A DNA stretch of 64,000 bases, from the NCBI RefSeq assembly GCF_014337155.1, contig NZ_CP060632.1, forward strand, positions 1,681,001 through 1,745,000, read 5' to 3'. The notes under the pieces were generated by a model. That model saw only the letters and a program-made list of their open reading frames with translations, was not told where the DNA came from and did no database searches. The position numbers were made by a program, and so were the translations under genes. Positions 37,419 through 46,240 of this stretch are shown here, piece after piece (the first letter of the stretch is position 1; the number at the start of each line of letters is the position of its first letter). The stretch comes from Wujia chipingensis (GTDB lineage Bacteria; Bacillota; Clostridia; Lachnospirales; Lachnospiraceae).

Positions 37419-38093
37419 CTATTTTACTCCATACTGCTCATAATATGCGTCAATCGCTGCCTTCAAGGTGTCATCAATCACGACCTTTCCCTTGTACGGC
37501 TTGTTGTACAGATGCTCTACCACCTCTGCCATCGTTACGATTGCAGTCGTCTTTAATCCATAGTTTTCTTCGATCTCCATCAGTGCACTCTTCTCGCCCT
37601 GACCACGCTCCATACGGTCAACCGATACAACGAGTCCAAGGAGATCAACATCGCCCTGCGCCTTCACGATCGGGAGTGTCTCCTGGATCGAAGTACCTGC
37701 GGTTGTTACATCCTCGATGATCACAACCTTGTCACCATCGTTGATCGGACTTCCAAGCAGGATTCCCTTATCCCCGTGGTCCTTGATCTCCTTACGGTTT
37801 GAGCAGTAACGGATGTCTGCATCATACTTGTTGGCAATCGCCATTGTTGTAGCTACGGAAAGCGGGATTCCCTTATATGCCGGTCCAAACAGCACATCAA
37901 AATCAAAGCCGAACTTGTCCTTGATTGCCTCCGCATAATACTCACCCAGACGTGCTAACTGGGAACCTGTTCTGTAAAAACCTGTATTCACAAAAAATGG
38001 TGTCTTTCTTCCGCTCTTTGTCACGAAATCGCCAAACTTCAATACGTTACAATCAATCATAAATTCAATAAACTGCTCTTTATACTGTTCCAT
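37419..38093 (-). CDS. pyrE: Orotate phosphoribosyltransferase
   Basis: PyrE joins orotate and PRPP to form OMP in pyrimidine synthesis. The PRPP loop VVIIEDVTTAGTS and the flexible loop with NRKEIKDHGDKG are present. The 224-residue product starts at MEQYKEQFIEF (38093), with AGGAGG 11 nt upstream; an in-frame start at 38189 has no RBS. Confidence 0.96.
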   Translation of the reverse strand: MEQYKEQFIEFMIDCNVLKFGDFVTKSGRKTPFFVNTGFYRTGSQLARLGEYYAEAIKDKFGFDFDVLFGPAYKGIPLSVATTMAIANKYDADIRYCSNRKEIKDHGDKGILLGSPINDGDKVVIIEDVTTAGTSIQETLPIVKAQGDVDLLGLVVSVDRMERGQGEKSALMEIEENYGLKTTAIVTMAEVVEHLYNKPYKGKVVIDDTLKAAIDAYYEQYGVK

Positions 38094-38201
38094 GTTGTAT
38101 AAATCCTCCTGTTTTTCGGGCTGTCGGCAGCAACAAACGACATTCTCGCATGTAGATTCATGTCTGCCATAGATTTCTCTATACGCCACATAATTGTATA
38201 T

Positions 38202-38230
38202 ATTCTAGCATAGTTACCTGTTTGTTTCAA
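38202..38230 (-). promoter_or_regulatory. Promoter of pyrE
   Basis: TTGAAA (38225-38230), 17 nt and TAGAAT (38202-38207) on the minus strand, with TGC before the -10. A leader of about 100 nt follows, in which no PyrR site was recognised. Confidence 0.6.
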
Positions 38231-38282
38231 TCAGTTTTGCGCAATCATAAACGGGGAATTTTCACTTCTATCGCAGATGTAC

Positions 38283-40415
38283 TCAGCGATTCCGTTCATT
38301 CTTCTCGCGCGACTGCAGTACAAGCTCATATACCTTTGGATGGCGTTCTTTCAGATGTACATCGAGTACATGTCTGCGCTCCTTGAAACGTTCTGCAAGT
38401 TCCGGATGATTCTTTGCAATCCGGTCATGCACCTGTTTTCTATGTTCCTCAATCTGCATCGCAAGGGTATGTTCATCCTTACCGGATATATTGACAATCT
38501 CCTTCAGATGTTCCTCCAGGTGTTCCAGCCACTCATCTTCGTCAAGCTCCTCCATATGCGCCCATCGTCCATGTAGCAGATCCTCGATATCCCCACTTTC
38601 TTTTAACTGTACAATCTGCTTTTCAATCTGACGCTCGATCTGTTTTTCCGCATCGGAGCCAAACGCCCACACGAATTCCTGCACCCGGTTATCCGCCCGC
38701 TTTCTTGATGCACTGCGCTCCTCATTATCCACGCCATCCTCCAGCGGATATGGACGGTTGATTCCCATATCCTTCAATGCGATATGGATGGTTCTGCGCA
38801 CGCACCCCTCCTCAATCAGATATCCGAGTCCAAGCTTCCTTAACTGTTCGTTCACATCCGAAATATGTTCTGTCATATAGAACCGGATGCCCTTTTCTTT
38901 TAATAACTGATGCAGACGCTTCAGGCAGTCTGCCGCAGTAATATCCAGACTTCCGATTCCGCCCGCATCAAGGATTACAGCTTTCGTATCCGGTTTTATA
39001 TGATCCTCAATATCATTTTTCAGCACCTGCACATTTGCAAAGAACAGATTGCTGCTGAACCGGTAAATAAGCACACCGGACAGTGCGTGGATCTGGCTGC
39101 TCTCCTTCAGATCCCGGAAATGCTTATGTCCCGGCTGAATCCCAAGAAAGCAGGTAGATGGCTTTGCTGTCCGGATGATCACCTCCGCAAAGGAAAGCAA
39201 AATACCGATCAAAACACCATTGATCGTGCCAAGCAGGAGTACACCGAAAAATGCGCCGGCAAAGATCATACATTCCGTCCGGCTGACCTTCCAGAGCCGT
39301 GCCATCAGATCAAACTCCGTCGCCCCAATCAATGCCGATATCACAATCGCGGTAAGCACCGGAACCGGCAAATAGGCAATAAATCCCGTTCCACACAGCA
39401 AAAGCACGATCATGGAAAGTCCTGCCACAAGTGAGGTAAGCTGTGTCCTGCCCTGATATTGTTCGCCCATTGCCGTACGGGATACGGAACCATTGATCGG
39501 ACAGCACCCGGTAAATGCTGCAAGAAAATTTCCGATGGAGAATGCAAAGATTTCCTGATTATCGTCGATACGGTAGCCGTTTTTCTGTGCAAAATTATTC
39601 TCTGCGAGCAACGTCTCCGCCATAATTACAACTGCAACCGACAGGCTGACTGTCACAGCCTCTCGGATTGAGACAACTGAAAAATCCGGCATCTGCCACT
39701 TCGGAAGTCCCGTCTCCACCTTTGAGAGTGTCTGGATTCCAAGCTCCTGCACATTTCCAAACCGCGTATAGCAGGCACCCGCAACCATCAATACAACTGC
39801 CATCGGGAATTTCGGAACCAGTTTTTTCGCAACAAGCAGGATTACAAGTGATGCCACGCCTAAGAGGATGGATGGCACATTCACATGCTTTGCGGTCTGT
39901 CCGATATGCTTTGCCAGTTCAAAAAGCTCTCCGGTTCCTGCCGTACCACCAAGAATCTTCGGCACCTGCATAAGAATGATCGTCGAGCAGATACCTGTGA
40001 TAAATCCGCCCATCACCGGAGCCGATATGTAATTGACGAGCTTTCCCGCCTTCATAAAAGAAAATGCAAGCAGCCACACCGCGGCAAAGAACGTAAGCAC
40101 CGGAACAACCGCCATGGCTTCTTCACTCCCTGCCTCAACATGCAAGGTTAAAAGTGCGGAACCAATCAGTGCTGCCGGAGCCGCATCCACGCCGAATATG
40201 AATTGCGGTGACGTTGAAAGAAGCGCAAACGCCAGAATCGGAAACACCGACCCATACAGACCATACACCGCAGGGAGTCCCGCAATCAGGGCATATCCCA
40301 TCGAAATCGGAATAGAAACAGCCATGATGATGAGTCCCGCCAAGATATCTTTCCCTATATTCTTTTTATCATAGTGCCGTAATGTATGCGCCAATGATAG
40401 CTTCATATGATTCAT
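38283..40415 (-). CDS. SulP-family anion transporter with STAS domain and long charged tail
   Basis: This 710-residue SLC26/SulP transporter probably takes up sulfate or another anion. The N-terminal membrane domain opens with DILAGLIIMAVSIPISMGYALIAG and contains SRTAMGEQYQGRTQLTS. The STAS domain (about 430-545) includes VILDAGGIGSLDITAADCL. The last 150 residues are an additional, highly charged, helical region (AEKQIERQIEKQI; RKQVHDRIAKNH) not found in standard SulP proteins, resembling a coiled coil. The gene is followed by the pyrE promoter. Confidence 0.9.
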   Translation of the reverse strand: MNHMKLSLAHTLRHYDKKNIGKDILAGLIIMAVSIPISMGYALIAGLPAVYGLYGSVFPILAFALLSTSPQFIFGVDAAPAALIGSALLTLHVEAGSEEAMAVVPVLTFFAAVWLLAFSFMKAGKLVNYISAPVMGGFITGICSTIILMQVPKILGGTAGTGELFELAKHIGQTAKHVNVPSILLGVASLVILLVAKKLVPKFPMAVVLMVAGACYTRFGNVQELGIQTLSKVETGLPKWQMPDFSVVSIREAVTVSLSVAVVIMAETLLAENNFAQKNGYRIDDNQEIFAFSIGNFLAAFTGCCPINGSVSRTAMGEQYQGRTQLTSLVAGLSMIVLLLCGTGFIAYLPVPVLTAIVISALIGATEFDLMARLWKVSRTECMIFAGAFFGVLLLGTINGVLIGILLSFAEVIIRTAKPSTCFLGIQPGHKHFRDLKESSQIHALSGVLIYRFSSNLFFANVQVLKNDIEDHIKPDTKAVILDAGGIGSLDITAADCLKRLHQLLKEKGIRFYMTEHISDVNEQLRKLGLGYLIEEGCVRRTIHIALKDMGINRPYPLEDGVDNEERSASRKRADNRVQEFVWAFGSDAEKQIERQIEKQIVQLKESGDIEDLLHGRWAHMEELDEDEWLEHLEEHLKEIVNISGKDEHTLAMQIEEHRKQVHDRIAKNHPELAERFKERRHVLDVHLKERHPKVYELVLQSREKNERNR

Positions 40416-40426
40416 CTCCTGTTTTC

Positions 40427-40903
40427 CTACCGGTTATGCCGCACACACGCGACAATACACCATATAATAATTCCAAATAAAACTGCCAGGAATATAAACG
40501 TTGCTGCAAGCATGCCATCCATCTTCTGCATATAAGCGGTTATCGTGCTATAGAGCGTAAATACACCAAAACAAAATTCCATCCCCACCATCATCCAGAC
40601 AACGTCTCTGTACACACGCACCGCATGTTCCGGTTTTACTTTTACTGGCATGCTCCACAGATCGGGTGGCATAAAATGTAAAACCAGACTGCTGATGCCA
40701 CAGCTAATCAGCATAATAATTGGTAAAAACAGAAAGGAATACGGAGATCCATATCCATCTGCATTTCCAGCCGCATCAAAGTGTGTTGCCACTTCCTTCG
40801 GCAGCTTTGCAGACCATATAATTCCAATCACAATCGATGCCCACATCAAAACATAGGCGAGTATCTCAACAATCTTCTGCTTGAGTGTAATGTGGTTTTT
40901 CAT
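40427..40903 (-). CDS. DUF1648 membrane protein
   Basis: This 158-residue protein with four hydrophobic helices carries the DUF1648 pattern LPKEVATHFDAAGNADGYGSP between helices 1 and 2. Such domains occur in SdpI-like and sporulation-control membrane proteins. It is 11 nt upstream of the SulP gene, so the two form a unit. Function unknown. Confidence 0.8.
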   Translation of the reverse strand: MKNHITLKQKIVEILAYVLMWASIVIGIIWSAKLPKEVATHFDAAGNADGYGSPYSFLFLPIIMLISCGISSLVLHFMPPDLWSMPVKVKPEHAVRVYRDVVWMMVGMEFCFGVFTLYSTITAYMQKMDGMLAATFIFLAVLFGIIIWCIVACVRHNR

Positions 40904-40920
40904 CTCAACTCCTCCTTACC

Positions 40921-41008
40921 TTGGGGACGTTGTTTTTGTCATGAAGAGTGTCCCCCTGTCTTTTTGGGGACATTTTATTTGTCCCGGAGAGTGTCCCCTG
41001 TCTCATAT
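40921..41008. repeat. Two tandem copies of a TTGGGGAC...GTCCCC hairpin repeat
   Basis: Copy A1 begins at 40921 and copy A2 at 40964. Each has GGGGAC and GTCCCC arms about 20 nt apart, followed by CTGTCT(CATAT). A third copy is at 42350-42394. They lie just downstream of the ribbon-helix-helix gene on its strand. Confidence 0.8.
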
Positions 41009-41205
41009 TATTTGATATCCAGTTCCGGTGGAACGTCAATCTCCTCAGAGACATATTTTCCATCTTTCTTCCGTTGTCTCACGCACTCGGATAGGAGATA
41101 TTCAATCTGTCCGTTGACGGATCGAAAGTCATCTTCTGCCCATGCGGCAATATCGGCATACAGTTTTTCCGATAAGCGGAGCGGAATCTGTTTTTTCGCT
41201 GCCAT
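41008..41205 (-). CDS. Small ribbon-helix-helix (Arc-like) protein
   Basis: This 65-residue protein starts AAKKQIPLRLSEKLYADIAAWAEDD, the beta strand plus two helices of Arc/MetJ-type DNA-binding proteins, and ends in an acidic tail. Its ATG follows the SPFH stop codon without a gap, so the pair is translated together. It is a candidate autoregulator binding the 20-bp palindrome in the operon promoter; that link is inference. Confidence 0.8.
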   Translation of the reverse strand: MAAKKQIPLRLSEKLYADIAAWAEDDFRSVNGQIEYLLSECVRQRKKDGKYVSEEIDVPPELDIK

Positions 41206-42243
41206 CTAGTATAAGCTTCCTGAGTTCACGATTGGCTGCGCATCATGGTTGCCGCACAAAACTACCAAGAGATTTGAAACCATAGCTGCCTTTCGCTCCT
41301 CGTCCAAGTCAACGACCTGTTTTTTATTTAATTCTTCTAATGCCATTTCTACCATTCCAACCGCTCCGTCTACGATCATCTTTCTGGCATCTATAATAGC
41401 AGATGCCTGCTGCCGCTGCAACATCACGGATGCAATTTCCGGCGCATATGCAAGATATGTAATTCTTGCTTCCACGATCTCAAGTCCTGCCTCATTGACC
41501 TTGCTCTGGATCTCATCACGGATTCTTCCGGCTACGACCTCTGCCGATCCTCGCAGGCTACCTTCATCGGCTACACCGTCACCGGTTGTGTCAACATTCG
41601 GTGCGACATCATATGGATAGACACGCACAATATTACGAAGTGCACTATCACACTGCAGGGATAAATATTCCTTATAGTTATCGACATTGAAAACCGCCTT
41701 TGCTGTATCCATTACACGCCAGATAACTGCAATTCCGATCTCAACCGGGTTACCGAGACAGTCGTTGATCTTCTGTCTGCCATTGCTCAGTGTCATCGCC
41801 TTTAATGAAATCTTCTTTCCTGATGTAGAACCATCGACCGATACAGATGTACCATCCGCAGAGATAGAAAATGCACTCTTCGCTGCTGTCTGCTGAATAT
41901 CCCCACTCTGTGCAAGCTTCGTTGTTGCTGCCGGATTGATGGCTGTACAAAATGGATTCACGAAGTAAAAACCAGCTTCCCGGATTGTACCAACATACTT
42001 CCCGAACAACGTCAAAACCAATGCTTCCTGTGGCTTCAACACCCGAAGTCCAATCAGTGGAAACCATCCAAGTGATAACACAACGATGGAAACAACCATG
42101 AGTACCAGATAGCCTGTTTCTGCGGAATCCTCATATCTGACTGCTCCAAATACAATCCCTGCAATCGCAATCAGATAAACGAATAAAACAGTCACCAGTA
42201 CTGCCATACCTTTTCGCTTCGTAGTATAAATTTTCTCTTCCAT
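41206..42243 (-). CDS. SPFH/Band 7 (stomatin-like) membrane protein
   Basis: This 345-residue protein has two N-terminal hydrophobic helices (about 10-50), then the SPFH domain (LRVLKPQEALVLTLFGKYVGTI; GIAVIWRVMDTAKAVF; VEARITYLAYAPEIASVML). Proteins of this class form large membrane assemblies. The ATG at 42243 has GGGAGG 8 nt upstream; the TTG at 42249 sits too close. It forms an operon with the ribbon-helix-helix gene. Confidence 0.9.
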   Translation of the reverse strand: MEEKIYTTKRKGMAVLVTVLFVYLIAIAGIVFGAVRYEDSAETGYLVLMVVSIVVLSLGWFPLIGLRVLKPQEALVLTLFGKYVGTIREAGFYFVNPFCTAINPAATTKLAQSGDIQQTAAKSAFSISADGTSVSVDGSTSGKKISLKAMTLSNGRQKINDCLGNPVEIGIAVIWRVMDTAKAVFNVDNYKEYLSLQCDSALRNIVRVYPYDVAPNVDTTGDGVADEGSLRGSAEVVAGRIRDEIQSKVNEAGLEIVEARITYLAYAPEIASVMLQRQQASAIIDARKMIVDGAVGMVEMALEELNKKQVVDLDEERKAAMVSNLLVVLCGNHDAQPIVNSGSLY

Positions 42244-42275
42244 AACCAATTCCTCCCTTTGAATCGATGCATATC

Positions 42276-42320
42276 TTATTTTGATATCAAAATAATATCA
42301 CTTTGATTTTTCCTTGTCAA
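42276..42320 (-). promoter_or_regulatory. SPFH operon promoter with 20-bp perfect palindrome
   Basis: TTGACA (42315-42320), 17 nt and TATTAT (42292-42297) on the minus strand. A perfect 20-bp palindrome, 42276-42295 (TTATTTTGAT and its complement), overlaps the -10 and start site, as an operator would. Confidence 0.75.
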
Positions 42321-42326
42321 GAAAAA

Positions 42327-42348
42327 ACCGGCACATCTCTGCACCGGT
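42327..42348 (-). terminator. Terminator of the truA/75-residue gene operon
   Basis: ACCGG-TGC and GTG-CCGGT arms with two G-U pairs, followed by TTTTTTC on the minus strand. Confidence 0.75.
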
Positions 42349-42349
42349 C

Positions 42350-42394
42350 TTGGGGACGTTGTTTTTGTCCTGAAAAGTGTCCCCTGTCTCATAT
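42350..42394. repeat. TTGGGGAC...GTCCCC hairpin repeat, copy B
   Basis: Nearly identical to the copies at 40921 and 40964 (TTGGGGACGTTGTTTTTGTC, then GTGTCCCCTGTCTCATAT). It lies just after a stop codon on the minus strand, before a terminator. Confidence 0.8.
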
Positions 42395-42406
42395 AGATCT
42401 TCTTTC

Positions 42407-42634
42407 TTACATCGGGCATCGGCTCCGCTGTGGCATATCCTCGCCCTTCACATAGCGGGCATTAAATTCCATATTAATCTCGCGCAGTTCCTTCTTCCCA
42501 TCGATGTAATCCTGATACATCTCCGCTAAGCCGCTCATACAGCCATCACAGGTTGCCTCAATATTTCCAAGCGATTCTGCTACAATCTGCTCACGTTCTT
42601 CCCTTGTTGTATCCTTGATCAAATAGCCTGACAT
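42407..42634 (-). CDS. Conserved small protein with CDGC motif, unknown function
   Basis: This 75-residue protein starts MSGYLIKDTTREEREQIV and has a Cys pair in ATCDGCMSG, then a helical segment (LAEMYQDYIDGKKELREI). It looks like a small protein family seen in Lachnospiraceae and sometimes labelled with unrelated names. It lies about 30 nt after truA with its own RBS. The cysteines could bind metal. Confidence 0.75.
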   Translation of the reverse strand: MSGYLIKDTTREEREQIVAESLGNIEATCDGCMSGLAEMYQDYIDGKKELREINMEFNARYVKGEDMPQRSRCPM

Positions 42635-42664
42635 CTCGTATCCTTCCTTTCGTCTTGCTCAATA

Positions 42665-43429
42665 CTATACTCCATATTCCACTTCCAGAAGTGTAAGTCC
42701 ATGTGGCGGTGCTGTAGGACCTGCCTTCTGTCTGTCCCGTGACGCAAGCACCGTCTCCATATCTTCCGCGTGCATCCGTCCATAGCCAACCTCTAACAGC
42801 GTCCCGGTCAGTATCCGGACCATGTTCTGCAAAAAACCATTTCCATGAAATGTCATCCGCAGATATCCTCTCTCCTCTGCGATTGTAATATCATAGATTG
42901 TCCGTACCGTGGATTTCTTCATCTTATTATTCCCACAGAAGCTCTTGAAATCATGCGTGCCAATCAGGTATCCTGCTGCCTTTTGCATCGCTTCTATATC
43001 CGGCATCCGGTCAGGTGTCCCATTCGTAACCCATTCCGGCAACACCCATGTATACATCCGGTCAAATACCGGCTTTTCGTCCCCGATATAACAGGTATAC
43101 TGATACACCTTTCCTTTGGCGTTTAACCTCGCATGAAACCGTTCCGTTGCCTCGCTTACATCCATGACACAGATATCATCCGGCAGATAATGATTCGCAT
43201 AGGCTTTGATCTCTTCCGGCGTAAGCATGGTATCTAAGAAGCCGTTTGCAACCATGCCCATCGCATGCACACCTGCATCGGTTCTTCCTGCACCATGAAT
43301 CTTCACGTCCTGTTCCGTCATCCTCGCGAAGACCGCTTCCAACTTTCCCTCGATCGTATCCACTTCTTTTTTACTTTCCCAGCCATGATAGCGCGTGCCA
43401 TCGTAGCTGATCGTCAATCTATAATTCAT
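42665..43429 (-). CDS. truA: tRNA pseudouridine(38-40) synthase
   Basis: TruA modifies U38-U40 in the anticodon stem. The 254-residue protein begins LTISYDGTRYHGWE and has the catalytic Asp51 in GAGRTDAGVHAMG, plus YTCYI and FHGNGFLQNMVR in the C-terminal half. Confidence 0.97.
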   Translation of the reverse strand: MNYRLTISYDGTRYHGWESKKEVDTIEGKLEAVFARMTEQDVKIHGAGRTDAGVHAMGMVANGFLDTMLTPEEIKAYANHYLPDDICVMDVSEATERFHARLNAKGKVYQYTCYIGDEKPVFDRMYTWVLPEWVTNGTPDRMPDIEAMQKAAGYLIGTHDFKSFCGNNKMKKSTVRTIYDITIAEERGYLRMTFHGNGFLQNMVRILTGTLLEVGYGRMHAEDMETVLASRDRQKAGPTAPPHGLTLLEVEYGV

Positions 43430-43626
43430 TCTTATATTTTAATATTCCTTCCACTGCGTCTTTTCCCGTAACAAATGTAATCTCATCATCGGAGATTTTC
43501 AATATATTTTGCATCCACAATATATTTTCCGCTGACTAATTCAAATTCGCCATCAAACATGGTGATTGTCTGTACAAAATGCTTCACATCCTCAATGGAG
43601 CTTAGCATAATTCCGATTTCACGCAT
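43430..43626 (-). pseudogene. Scar: truncated HPr-like gene joined to a sugar-kinase fragment
   Basis: An ORF starts at 43626 with a good GGAGG RBS and ends at 43486. Its 46 residues (MREIGIMLSSIEDVKHFV...FELVSGKYIVDAKYI) resemble the first half of HPr-like phosphocarriers, then run out. From about 43510 leftward another frame reads KISDDEITFVTGKDAVEGI, which resembles the KISDDEISFLTG region of the neighbouring fructokinase. This looks like a deletion that joined the front of an HPr-like gene to an internal piece of a second PfkB kinase. Confidence 0.6.
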
Positions 43627-43628
43627 AC

Positions 43629-44591
43629 TTATCCCTCCTGTAACATATCTCTGATTTCCTGATTCTGTGGCATCACCTTTAAAGCACCCTTACGTGTTGT
43701 GATGATCGAAGCGGCTGCATTTGCAAACCGGAGCATCTCATACATATCATTTTCAGACAATCCATTGATTCCCTTGTCAAGTACTGTATTTAAGATACAT
43801 GCCATAAATGTATCGCCAGCACCGGTTGTTTCAATCGTATTTTTCTGCAAAAACGGTTCCGCATATACACTTTTTCCTTTGTAATATGCCTTGCTTCCAT
43901 CTTTTCCCATCGTTGCACAAATCAGTGCCGGACAATATTGCTCCATGATTTTCCCAATTCCCTGATCGATATCTGCAGTACCTGTTAAGAAAGATATCTC
44001 ATCATCCGAAATCTTCAGAATGTCACATTGACTGATTCCATACCACATTTTATCAGCTGCGTCTCCAAGTTTTTTCCATAATGGCGGTCTTAAATTCGGA
44101 TCAAAGGAAATGACAGCTCCCTGCTCTTTTGCTTTTTTCACTGCATGTTTCGTTACCTGCTCCATCCGTAAATCCGTCATTGACAACGTTCCAAAATGAA
44201 AAATCTTTGTATCAGCAAAAATCTCCTGCTGGATTTCTTCCTCCCTAAGCATCATATCTGCTCCAGGATTACGGTAAAAAGAAAAGTCGCGGTCACCATC
44301 CACACCAGTATGTACAAACGCAAGCGTCGTATGCACAGTATCATCTGTCACCAGATTATCTATATTGATTCCCTGGTCTTTCACCGCCTGCGTCAACATT
44401 GTACCAAACATGTCTGCTCCTACTTTCCCAATAAATGCAGTCTTTTTTCCAAGATTCTGCAACATGGAAAGTACATTACACGGAGCACCGCCCGGATTTG
44501 CTTCAAGCAAAGGATTTCCCTGCGCACTCATTCCATTTTCTGTAAAATCTACCAACAATTCTCCAAGTGCTGTTACATCAAACTTTTTCAT
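43629..44591 (-). CDS. scrK: Fructokinase (PfkB family)
   Basis: This 320-residue PfkB sugar kinase phosphorylates fructose released from sucrose. The anion-hole and catalytic motif TTGAGDTFMAC and the N-terminal GGAPCNV are present. The ATG at 44591 has AAGGAGG 9 nt upstream; an in-frame ATG at 44609 has none. It follows scrB by 21 nt in one operon. Confidence 0.93.
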   Translation of the reverse strand: MKKFDVTALGELLVDFTENGMSAQGNPLLEANPGGAPCNVLSMLQNLGKKTAFIGKVGADMFGTMLTQAVKDQGINIDNLVTDDTVHTTLAFVHTGVDGDRDFSFYRNPGADMMLREEEIQQEIFADTKIFHFGTLSMTDLRMEQVTKHAVKKAKEQGAVISFDPNLRPPLWKKLGDAADKMWYGISQCDILKISDDEISFLTGTADIDQGIGKIMEQYCPALICATMGKDGSKAYYKGKSVYAEPFLQKNTIETTGAGDTFMACILNTVLDKGINGLSENDMYEMLRFANAAASIITTRKGALKVMPQNQEIRDMLQEG

Positions 44592-44612
44592 ATCGGTTCC
44601 TCCTTGCATACT

Positions 44613-46067
44613 CTACGCCACAACGATATCATATTTTTCAAGATTTACAATGGCTTTTCCATCGCACGCAAAACTGATCTGATCCGCTTCGAGCGATGTA
44701 TAAAATGTTGTACTGAATACCTGTTGTCCATCATTCAGAAAAACTTCCATTGAATACTTATCTAAGATTATACGAAGCTTCCATTTTTTACAAGGTGATT
44801 TTACTTTTACTCTCCGGATTGCATTCGCGTCACGCACCATACCGGAATATGTTCGGTCAATTTCTATCCTGTTTTTATGCTGCAATATAGAAAAGTCTGT
44901 GTGGAACTGTTCATTTTGTGCGACCGAGATTGTAAACTCCCTGAAATTGCCACCGGCAATCTCCACGGTCATATCAAGTACACGTCCTTTAATACCATCG
45001 AATCTGCATGTTCCCTGTACTTCCTGCTTCTCATACCTGACACCATTTCTATGATAGTTTTCGATTTCACGCACCGGGCTTTGCAGAATCTTTCCATCTT
45101 TTACCTTGAGTTCCCTCGGTAATATCATCATGCCGGACCATTTCTGACCTTCGGGACGGATATTCGAATCCCATGACTGCATCCATGCAATCATAATTCT
45201 TCTTCCATCGTCCGCAAGCATCGTCTGCGGTGCGTAAAAATCCAATCCGTCATCAAGCGAGTAAACTGCGTCATAATGGAACATATGCTGGTTTTTATCA
45301 TAGCTTCCCATATAATAAACCGAATTGTTTCCATTATGAAATTCTTCATCCGCACTTAGATTCTGCGGAGATGTAATTAATACATATGCACCATCCAGGC
45401 AGAAGAAATCCGGACACTCCCACATCGTTCCAAGCATACCTGTATCGTCTTTTGCAAGAACAGACACATACTCCCAGCTAATTGCGTCCTCTGAATGGAA
45501 CAAAACAACATGCGGTTTTCCATCATCCGTCTTATTTCCAACAACCATATAATAGCCATCTTCCTCTTTCCAGATCTTAGGATCCCGGAAATGTTCCCGG
45601 CTGAAATGTTCCGGCATCATATCTCCTGTTACAACCGGATTTTGCGCAAGCTTAGTATATGTTTCTCCGTTTCCAATCGCAAGGCATTGGTCCTGATATA
45701 CGTTTTTTACTCCATTTTCTTCCTGCTCTGTCACACCGGTATATACAAGCAGATGTCCTTTTTCTGTCTCAATGGCAGATCCTGAGAAACACCCTGCATC
45801 ATCGTAACTTTGGTCTGGTGCAAGTGTGATGGGAAGTTCCGTCCATTTTACAAAATCTGTTGTCTCCGAATGTCCCCAATGCATCGGTCCCCACGCCTCA
45901 TTATATGGATGGAACTGATAGAACAAATGAATTTTTCCATGATAAGAAGAAAAACCATTTGGGTCATTCATCCACCCACACGGCGGTGTTACATGAAACG
46001 CTGGGAATTGTTCTTTTTTGACTCTATGAACATTTACAAACTCTTCCGCTTTCTTTAATTTATTCAT
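44613..46067 (-). CDS. scrB: Sucrose-6-phosphate hydrolase (GH32)
   Basis: This 484-residue GH32 beta-fructofuranosidase has the nucleophile Asp35 in WMNDPNG (32-38), FRDPKIW and the acid/base ECPDFF motif. A C-terminal beta-sandwich follows. It has no signal peptide, so it works on imported sucrose or sucrose-6-phosphate. No sucrose transporter is nearby; only an ABC ATPase relic precedes it. Confidence 0.94.
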   Translation of the reverse strand: MNKLKKAEEFVNVHRVKKEQFPAFHVTPPCGWMNDPNGFSSYHGKIHLFYQFHPYNEAWGPMHWGHSETTDFVKWTELPITLAPDQSYDDAGCFSGSAIETEKGHLLVYTGVTEQEENGVKNVYQDQCLAIGNGETYTKLAQNPVVTGDMMPEHFSREHFRDPKIWKEEDGYYMVVGNKTDDGKPHVVLFHSEDAISWEYVSVLAKDDTGMLGTMWECPDFFCLDGAYVLITSPQNLSADEEFHNGNNSVYYMGSYDKNQHMFHYDAVYSLDDGLDFYAPQTMLADDGRRIMIAWMQSWDSNIRPEGQKWSGMMILPRELKVKDGKILQSPVREIENYHRNGVRYEKQEVQGTCRFDGIKGRVLDMTVEIAGGNFREFTISVAQNEQFHTDFSILQHKNRIEIDRTYSGMVRDANAIRRVKVKSPCKKWKLRIILDKYSMEVFLNDGQQVFSTTFYTSLEADQISFACDGKAIVNLEKYDIVVA

Positions 46068-46078
46068 TCAAAGTCCTC

Positions 46079-46228
46079 CTATAATTCAATCAATTCTTCT
46101 ATCTCGCAATCGAAGAAATGCATCTTATTATCCTTATATACATCAATATTCTGAGGGTCAAATTTGATATCCTCCCCTCGGATTCCAAGTATAAGCTTTG
46201 ATGCGTGTTTTTTCAATTTTTCTGCCAT
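46079..46228 (-). pseudogene. Relic of an MsmX/UgpC-type sugar ABC ATPase (C-terminal pieces)
   Basis: A 49-codon frame reads KLILGIRGEDI, as in the TOBE domain of MsmX/UgpC ATPases (GIRPEDI), then passes straight to NKMHFFD, like the final residues of that family. The whole ATPase domain and the middle of the regulatory domain are gone. Its stop codon overlaps the RBS of scrB. Confidence 0.55.
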
Positions 46229-46240
46229 TTCATCTGCTTT

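Noticed and set aside
38094..38200. PyrR attenuator in the pyrE leader
   Set aside because: The leader of about 100 nt shows no PyrR-binding consensus and no terminator hairpin.
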